Source of the DNA: Uranotaenia lowii
Taxonomy: Eukaryota; Arthropoda; Insecta; Diptera; Culicidae
Reading direction: 5' to 3'
Assembly: GCF_029784155.1 (NCBI RefSeq)
Contig: NC_073692.1
Coordinates: forward strand, 374,050,813 to 374,114,812
Length of the DNA stretch: 64,000 bases
The notes beneath the pieces were generated by a model. That model did not search any database. It was not told where the DNA came from and was given only the letters and a program-made list of their open reading frames with translations. Shown piece after piece: positions 57,078 to 64,000 of this stretch; position 1 is the first letter of the stretch, and each line of letters opens with the position of its first letter. Position numbers and translations under genes: made by a program.

Positions 57078-59619
57078 AAGAGTGTAATCGAAAAAAATGC
57101 AACACTTGTTCGTGAATAACTTTTGAATGCATAGATAGAAATTGATGAAATTTTCAGTGAAGCTACCTAGTTATGTAATGTGTAACTGAGCAAAATTTTG
57201 TGACAATATGTCAAGTGGTTTTTGAGATAGCGTACAATATTAAAGTTTATTGACATAATTTTTTGAGCAGGATCGAAAAAAATTCGGAAACGTCTCAGTG
57301 GGAGACCCAAAAACAGCTGAAAATCAACTATTCGACAAAAGTTCATATAGTAAATCGTTGAAAAAGCCCTATAGGGCCCAATAATGAACTAAAATTTGAA
57401 TGGAAGTGAAGATTATTAATTCCATGAAGTAAGAGAAATAGAGATGTTTTTTCAAGCTCAATCTGAAAATATGAATAGAGAAAGAGATTAAAAAGTTAAA
57501 CTTTTCTAGACTTATAAATTGGCCTGACTTCATTTCTTCATAGTAGAAAAGCTGTCCACCTGTAAAATAAACAAAACACGGTGGTCAAACCGTGCGCAAA
57601 ATATTTGAAATGCTACTGGGGAGATATTTTGAAAGATTTCGTTATGTACAGCAAAACGAACTCTTAAGCGGTCATCTGGCAGGTTTACAATCAGGAACTA
57701 TTCGTTGACAAGTCTCGCCTGTATTTCCCGGAGAAAAAATTGAAAAATTTAATGAGTACTTGAGGGGGCTAACGATCTGTGGAAACTACAAATTATTCAG
57801 TCTTTTATAACGATTGATACGATGAATGCCTAAAAATACAAAGAAGACTTCGACCAAATTCAATATTTTGAGTTATTTTGAAGGACAAGCTTCGTAATTA
57901 AAAATAGCCTTGATTTGAAAAAGAAAATTATTCATAGTATGAATTATAGATGACGCACGTGTTGCCCAAAATTTAAAGTCTAAAAATGTCTTCGTTAGAT
58001 GCTATCTCAGAAACCACTTGACGGAATATCACACAAATATGCATTGTATCAGACGCTATCGGCTTCCACGAAATTCTGGCGATAAAACACTAGCGCCAAA
58101 TGAGGGTTGACGGGTTGAGATCCAAGCTCGAGTTTGAACTTTTTTCACGCACACACATGCACCAGCGCAAATTGTATTGTTGTAAACAATATAAACATAA
58201 ACATTGTGTGAGTGAAGTTACGCTTGATTTTCTAAGTATTAGTGTGATGATGTGCTTCCACCCAAAGCTTGAATGCAAAGCTTCAATGCTTGTGTAGAAA
58301 GCTGCAAAGCTTGGTGTCGTGACTTTACGAATCTCAATTCAGAGATTCACTTAAACACGTCTGTCGCTCGCAAGAATAGATCAATGACTGACCTTGTTTT
58401 GTTTGTTTGTCAAGTGCTGCCAAAATAGCAAATGTTGTCATAGAAATTTATTTTATTTTATTCATCTACAGTGTTGCCGAATACAACTATTATTTTATTT
58501 TATTCCTAATTAAATTTGATTTATTTTCTGTATATTCTTCATCTCATCCCTACACTTGGATCGCATCTCGCGGGCGCCAGCACCATAAACATTGTTTAGG
58601 TGACGCCAACGATTTGTTCGAGAAAACAACAGCCCGACTATCTTGATACTTGGAGATCTTTGATTGAATGTAATATGTATGTATGTATGAAAATCCACCA
58701 GTACCTGATAGGTCTTTCGACCCAAGTCGGTACGGGAAGTCTCGATCGCACATTCAAATATTGTTCATGCTTAACTCATCAACAATAATTGCAACACTAC
58801 CAAGGGGTCCGTTACCACTGGTTTGGGACAGGTTTGACTCATCTTACTCCCTTCCAACTGTTTGAAACAAATTAAGATTCTTGAAAAGGTACCTACGTGA
58901 CCTACTCATCATTCCAAATTTGCCGAGATACTCCGACTGGCTTGAACAAAATCCATCGTATATCAGTTTTCCGATCGTTTGATGTCCTGTCTTACCCCCC
59001 ACTTATCCCCAGTAATAGAGTTAAGCTACTATACATTTAATAATATAATCATTGACATTTTATAGAATTTATAATACCATCAACGGAAATTAGATATCAA
59101 GGATACTTATCTTTGCTCAGCATCTTTAGTAATCTTCCAGGTCAAAGTAAGCCGTGACAAAGACGACGTTTTTGGTACCGGTGCAGAAAAAAAGAAACAA
59201 CTCGTTCCAAGTCTTTCACCATTGTAGTTTGATTCAAGTGATAATTTAAGTAAAACGTTGTACTCACATCCTTCTTCTATATTTGAACTTATACATCCCA
59301 TTCGAAAAACGGAGGACACTACCCCTCCATCCCTTCTTAGTTCAAATCGTTTTTCTTCAGCAGTGCTTTTTTCACCAATATTTAAAATATCGCAATTATC
59401 ACGAAATCCAGCATCGGAAACCACAGATTAACCGATGATAAATATCATCCCCTGTTTTTCCGTTAAGAACCCAAATTCATTCTTCACAATATCACAAAAA
59501 TTTGCATTGGTAAACATTAAATTACCTGGTAACTTCGCTGAAAATTTCGTTAATTTACATCCATGCATTCAAAAGTTATTCACTAAACAAAGTGTTGCAT
59601 TTTTTTCGAATACACTCCT
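57078..59619 (+). mobile_element. Tc1-like transposon relic, 2.5 kb
   Basis: Inverted ends (AAGAGTGTAATCG at the left, AGGAGTGTATTCG read inward from the right) are flanked by TA (57076-57077 and 59620-59621). Both arms continue with GCAACACTT and GAATAACTTTTGAATGCAT for about 100 bp. Inside, KIRKRLSGRPKNS (57279-57317) matches the GRPR-type motif between the two Tc1 helix-turn-helices. LFVDKSRLYF (about 57705-57731) matches the region of the first catalytic Asp. Frames are broken throughout. The span is longer than a standard Tc1 element, so other sequence has been gained. Confidence 0.8.
59107..59424 (-). CDS. unrecognised 105-codon open frame inside the Tc1-like relic
   Basis: A stop-free frame near the right end of the element on the minus strand, with protein-like composition (GGVVSSVFRMGCISS, LLKLSLESNYNG, SSLSRLTLTWKIT). 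Its first codon is GTG with no upstream in-frame ATG, so if real it is an exon or a remnant. I do not recognise the family. The surrounding transposase is full of stops, which makes the open frame noteworthy but not conclusive. Confidence 0.2.
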   Translation of the reverse strand: MVSDAGFRDNCDILNIGEKSTAEEKRFELRRDGGVVSSVFRMGCISSNIEEGCEYNVLLKLSLESNYNGERLGTSCFFFSAPVPKTSSLSRLTLTWKITKDAEQR

Positions 59620-59621
59620 TA

Positions 59622-60700
59622 CCTACGTACGAATATTTAAAGTTTTTAAAGTTTCTTAGATGAGCTCAAATGATTCTTCATTCCCATGTCATAAGCATGA
59701 AGCAGTATTCCAAATACCTATAGATGTAAATGTTTTATCACAGATGAAGTTTTATGTCGAGCGTTATACAACTGTACATTCAAAATTTTTATGTTAGAGC
59801 ATACCACCCCTGGGTTTTATGCTGCGCGTCTGTGTAGTTTTTTTGACAGCTGTTGTTTGCAACCTCCCCCCGTTGCAAAAGATACATAACGCTCTCACGA
59901 AGCTCTCCGCGGGTCACTCACATCATGTTCAATGTGTGCATTTGAGTTTTCACATTTTCCAACCCACCTTTACGCTCACCACCAGTCACTTCACTAGTCA
60001 GTCAGTCAGTGTGCCAACGTTGTATCTTTTCTTTCGGGGAGCTGTTGTGATCCAGTGTGGTATGCGTTATTTTGAAGCATCTCGCCCGACAGACACAGTT
60101 TGGGTAACATATGTGTACTAGATGGGTTCGTTGTCTCGGTGAGTTCTCGAATTCCCTTGCCCACTGAACCTGCTTGCTTGCTGCCGCTGACTGGCTCTGG
60201 TTTGGTCCATCGTTCGTAAGGTTGGCCTGCTGAGTTTTATGGACAAAAATTGCTGCTCACTCTCGTTGCCGTCGGTGTCAAGTTCGGAAGAAGGTTGAAC
60301 AAGCTGTTTGGCGGTGCTGGTGTGGATTTTTTTGTGTGAAAAGAAAAAAGTCTAGGCTTTGGTTCTGCTTAGGAATTTTCGCTTGATTCTTGGATATTTC
60401 GGTGCAAACCGGAAAGAATCAGCCGAAAAAAAAGTTTCAGTTCGGTCGGTCTAGCGTTGCCAGCCCAATTGCCACTGTGACTCTGACCGAGTTGTAATTT
60501 TTGTCCTCGGGGGACGCTTTTTCGCGTTTTCAGCAAATCGACGTCGGCTGCCCACGAAAGCGAAGACAGCCAGTAATTCGAGTCTACCCCCCAGTAGTGA
60601 TTGGTGGCATATGCCCTCGGATTACGCTACCTAGCCCGGATGCGTTCCGGATCAACTGGAAATAGTGGAGTGCGTCGGACCGGAGTCTGGTAGGTGAACT
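59622..60700 (+). promoter_or_regulatory. possible promoter and non-coding first exon
   Basis: From about 59860 to 60690 the sequence is GC-richer, with CAGTCAGTCAGTGTG near 59998-60012 and TTTCAGTTCGG near 60435. It ends at TCTGGTAGGTGAAC (about 60685), which looks like a splice donor. No coding frame crosses it. It may be the 5' UTR exon of a + strand gene whose coding exons lie downstream, possibly haywire or a gene in the gap. Confidence 0.3.
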
Positions 60701-62931
60701 AGAAATCCTGTAAAAGTTATGAAATTTTGTGGAAGAAAAAAGGTTTTTTTTCTCGCTGCCCAGAAGATCCCTCCTGACACTCAGCAAAAACTTCTGGCAA
60801 AGTATTGTAGTAGAGCATTCACACACATTACACATTCATAAAAGTTCAACATCATTGGGTTGGCTTTGGGTAAAAAGGAAAAATAAAACGGATGTCTGAA
60901 CGACGACGACGACGAAAGGAGGCGGTTGTGAGCGACTGGTTATGAGTGCCTTCGAGCGGGTGCCGGGAGGTCGGCGTTTGGGGTGGTAAATTAATGAGCC
61001 GAGAGTTTTCTCGAGATTGTGTTGAGTGAGTGTGCTTCTTGAGAGAGCCTAGTGGGGAGAGCATATGAGCGATACGCTCAGAGAATGGGGGGATGAAAGA
61101 GCATGGAAAACATAACTGCTGCTGATCATACTTGTACGAGCAATGCTCAGTGGGTGGCGTGCGAGTGTGTTGAACTTGCTAAAATTTGGGATGCCAGTTA
61201 TAACAAGTTTAATTTATTGTGATTCTTGTAGTTGATGGATATTACCTGTTTTTTGTTTATTGATTGACAAGACACTAAAACTGCTTTATTACCCTAATTT
61301 TTCTCGAATTTAGCAAATATTTAATTTTGAGAATTTTATCAATATGAACGAAATATAGCACAAATGGTATTCGTTTTGTGGTTCCTGATTTGCTCAGAGC
61401 CTAAGGAAAAAAAACCCCGAAAAACATGGTCTAGGAAAATAACACAAAATTTAAACATGTTTGGGATTGTTACCATAAACTATTGAGGGAATCCGATGTT
61501 CGAATGACAATTTTCGATATTTTTTTTACAACATTGTCTCAGTTCTCAGAAATAGTTTTTTGAATACAAACTACTGAACAGATTTTCATAATTTGTTACG
61601 ATTTAGAAATGTCCAAATTTCTACTTTCATGCAAAAAATAAAAACGTTATTTGGACTGTAAAATTACCAGTTTTTATTATTCCTAATTCATATCTATGAA
61701 CTCTGAAATCTAATGGACATGGAGTAAATGGATTATTAAAAAGGGCTCATCCAAAGTTTTTTTTAAAAAGAATTTTCATCTTTTTTGGTTCAGATGATCT
61801 TTAGCTTGAATGTTAAGACAATGTTAAAACTAAGAAGTAGTATTATTTTTTTGTTCAAAATCATGAAGCAGACATAAGCAGACTTTCAAACCAGAAACAA
61901 AGCTACGGTCGATTGAAATTTTATGTCATGTTTTTATCCATTACATTTCTTAAAATATTATTTTGCCTTCTAGTTTTATGAAAAACTACGCTATTTTGTT
62001 TTGGTTTCCTCAGCGATATTGTAGATAAGACCTACTTGAACTTCATACAGGGTTTCGGAATTATTACAGAATTGACTCTAATAATTTCATCCCTCAACAA
62101 CAAAAATATATCAATATGCCGATGATCTTAGTTTTGTCGTGCTCTTTCACATGGAAAACGAATTTCTTATGAAAAATCAGAAAGTCACTCAAACGCAACC
62201 AATTTGCAAATTTTAACTTGTGGGGAATCATGGGCTACATAATGTGGGGTATCTTGGGCCACTTATATTTTGGTGTTTTATACACAATCAGAATTTAAAA
62301 ATATTTGTCCTTATCTGTAAAGTTTTTTAAGGTCATGGAGGGCAATGAAAAATATTATCTCATTTTTGCTGAATTCTACAGAGACGAAAATAAATCCTAT
62401 TGAGAGAATTTGGCCAAAACGTTTGCGAACCAGATTTTTGAAATAATTCTACCATAAACAACTCTCTTTTTTATTAAGGGGGGGGGGTAGGGTCTAACGG
62501 GTATAAAAAAACACCATTTTCACGATTTTTTTTCTAGAACTATCGTTCAAACAAATGTATTCAAATTTTATGCATTATACAAAGCATTGTTAAAAGAACA
62601 TTTAGTAATTTTTTCGTAGAAAAATATTGAAAAATGAGCCGGTGACGGAGCACTTTCGAGGATGCCTTTTAGAAAACAGGATTTGCGGTGGACACTGTAT
62701 CTCAGCACAGAATCATCTGAAATAAAAAAATCAGAGCAAAATATTTTTAATAGATGTTTTTCTGGACCCCAACGTTTTTATTTAACTTATATATATTTTT
62801 TTGAAATTTTGGTGGCTGTTTGAAGTAAAAACTACGATCACTTAAAAATCCGCCATTTTTCACCTCTAAAACCTCCCCAAAGTAAAAAAATCAAAAAAGA
62901 AAAACGTTGGGGTCTATGTAGAAAATATGTT
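60701..62931. other. unassigned DNA before the assembly gap
   Basis: Holds an ACG run near 60899-60914, TGTGGGGTATCTTGGGCCAC-type words near 62240 and a G tract near 62481. No gene is recognised. Confidence 0.25.
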
Positions 62932-63431
62932 NNNNNNNNNNNNNNNNNNNNNNNNNNNNNNNNNNNNNNNNNNNNNNNNNNNNNNNNNNNNNNNNNNNNN
63001 NNNNNNNNNNNNNNNNNNNNNNNNNNNNNNNNNNNNNNNNNNNNNNNNNNNNNNNNNNNNNNNNNNNNNNNNNNNNNNNNNNNNNNNNNNNNNNNNNNNN
63101 NNNNNNNNNNNNNNNNNNNNNNNNNNNNNNNNNNNNNNNNNNNNNNNNNNNNNNNNNNNNNNNNNNNNNNNNNNNNNNNNNNNNNNNNNNNNNNNNNNNN
63201 NNNNNNNNNNNNNNNNNNNNNNNNNNNNNNNNNNNNNNNNNNNNNNNNNNNNNNNNNNNNNNNNNNNNNNNNNNNNNNNNNNNNNNNNNNNNNNNNNNNN
63301 NNNNNNNNNNNNNNNNNNNNNNNNNNNNNNNNNNNNNNNNNNNNNNNNNNNNNNNNNNNNNNNNNNNNNNNNNNNNNNNNNNNNNNNNNNNNNNNNNNNN
63401 NNNNNNNNNNNNNNNNNNNNNNNNNNNNNNN
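62932..63431. other. assembly gap of 500 N
   Basis: Exactly 500 unknown bases, a conventional placeholder, so the true distance may differ. Open frames spanning it are meaningless. Confidence 0.99.
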
Positions 63432-63432
63432 T

Positions 63433-64000
63433 ATCCGGCTCTGTACACTCTCGTATGGCAAGGTGAAACTGGTTTTGAAACACAACAAATACTTTGTAGA
63501 AAGCCCTCATCCGGAGGTGCTTCAGAAGTTGCTCAAAGATCCAGTCATTCAGAGTTGTCGACTGCGACGCACAAATGAGGAAGGCGATGGTTTCATTACG
63601 CAAACCATGGAGAAGAAAGGAATTACGGCGTTCGGAACAACCAAGATTGGGCCAACAACAACAGTTCCTGGAGCTACTGGTACGGCTTCAACAACCGAAG
63701 GAGAGAAAGCGGTTGAGCCAGAGGCAGCAACCGTAGTTCCGGATGACATTACCAACTTTTACGATAAAATGGATAACGAGGAAGAGGAAGATGAAGCAAA
63801 CTTCAACACTGTTTCGTTTGAGGTAAACCAGGAAAAGATTGAAGTGCTGCAGAAGCGTTGCATTGAGATTGAGTTTCCTCTGCTGGCAGAGTACGATTTC
63901 CGAAACGATACAATCAATGCAGATATCAATATTGATCTGAAACCGGCTGCTGTTTTGCGTCCGTATCAGGAGAAAAGCTTAAGAAAGATGTTTGGTAATG
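63433..64000 (+). CDS. hay: haywire/XPB (ERCC3), TFIIH DNA translocase, partial
   Basis: One open exon piece of 189 codons, truncated by the gap at its 5' side and by the window at its 3' side. XPB is the 3'-5' ATP-dependent DNA translocase of TFIIH, used for promoter opening and nucleotide excision repair in the nucleus. The piece covers roughly the second half of the N-terminal region. It reads [40 protein letters not shown], a variable T/G/E-rich insert, then [13 protein letters not shown] and [20 protein letters not shown]. It ends [32 protein letters not shown] and RKMFGN, just before the Walker A region. The start codon and first 100-150 residues must be in or before the gap. Confidence 0.95.
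   Translation, partial: MRLCTLSYGKVKLVLKHNKYFVESPHPEVLQKLLKDPVIQSCRLRRTNEEGDGFITQTMEKKGITAFGTTKIGPTTTVPGATGTASTTEGEKAVEPEAATVVPDDITNFYDKMDNEEEEDEANFNTVSFEVNQEKIEVLQKRCIEIEFPLLAEYDFRNDTINADINIDLKPAAVLRPYQEKSLRKMFGN

Noticed and set aside
62838..63603. Frames crossing the run of N
   Set aside because: They are produced by translating unknown bases; only sequence after 63431 supports haywire.

Overview
The window is eukaryotic, AT-rich DNA from an insect, most likely a mosquito or close dipteran. The evidence is spliced metazoan housekeeping genes, very large introns and intergenic spaces, and a dense mix of I-clade, copia, hAT, Tc1/mariner, PIF-like, pogo-like and Transib-like elements. The species call is inference; the gene and element calls come from reading the sequence. 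I found no prokaryotic features.

Four host genes are supported, all on the + strand. (1) The last coding exon of lipoyl synthase (4123-4403). (2) A complete three-exon cationic amino acid transporter of the SLC7A/CAT family (19436-34104), whose first intron is 12.3 kb and full of transposons. (3) A complete three-exon ORMDL gene (51982-52589). (4) The start of haywire/XPB (ERCC3), which emerges from a 500-base assembly gap at 63432 and runs off the window. They act in separate processes (lipoate synthesis, amino acid import, sphingolipid control, transcription and repair), so this is ordinary gene order and not a functional cluster. A weaker candidate gene (25455-25805, minus) lies antisense inside the transporter intron.

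Region by region. 1-3.8 kb: a decayed I-clade retrotransposon and a tRNA-derived SINE. 4.1-4.6 kb: lipoyl synthase end. 6.0-9.0 kb: a 3000-bp hAT foldback with an 8-bp target duplication. 10.6-12.6 kb: two copies of a TA-flanked element nested in opposite orientation. 13.2-18.0 kb: a 5'-truncated I-element fragment, a palindromic satellite and a 1.6-kb Transib-like hairpin. 19.4-34.1 kb: the transporter gene with pogo relics, inverted-repeat elements, a second hAT element and a PIF-like element in its intron. 35.8-51.2 kb: a four-layer nested insertion inside a minisatellite. 52-52.6 kb: ORMDL. 54.3-55.3 kb: a 9-bp satellite. 55.5-59.6 kb: a TA element broken by a PIF-like element, then a Tc1-like relic. 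59.8-62.9 kb: possible promoter sequence and unassigned DNA, then the gap and haywire.

The most striking structure is the nest at 35.9-51.1 kb. A hAT element (8-bp target repeat) holds a copia retrotransposon (134-bp LTRs, 5-bp target repeat). The copia integrase is split by a TA-flanked element. That element is in turn split by a 9.4-kb LTR element with 398-bp LTRs that look identical and no recognisable protein. The non-coding LTR element carries a 36-bp hairpin-forming array and long purine/pyrimidine-strand repeats. Every boundary can be read to the base, so the order of events is recoverable.
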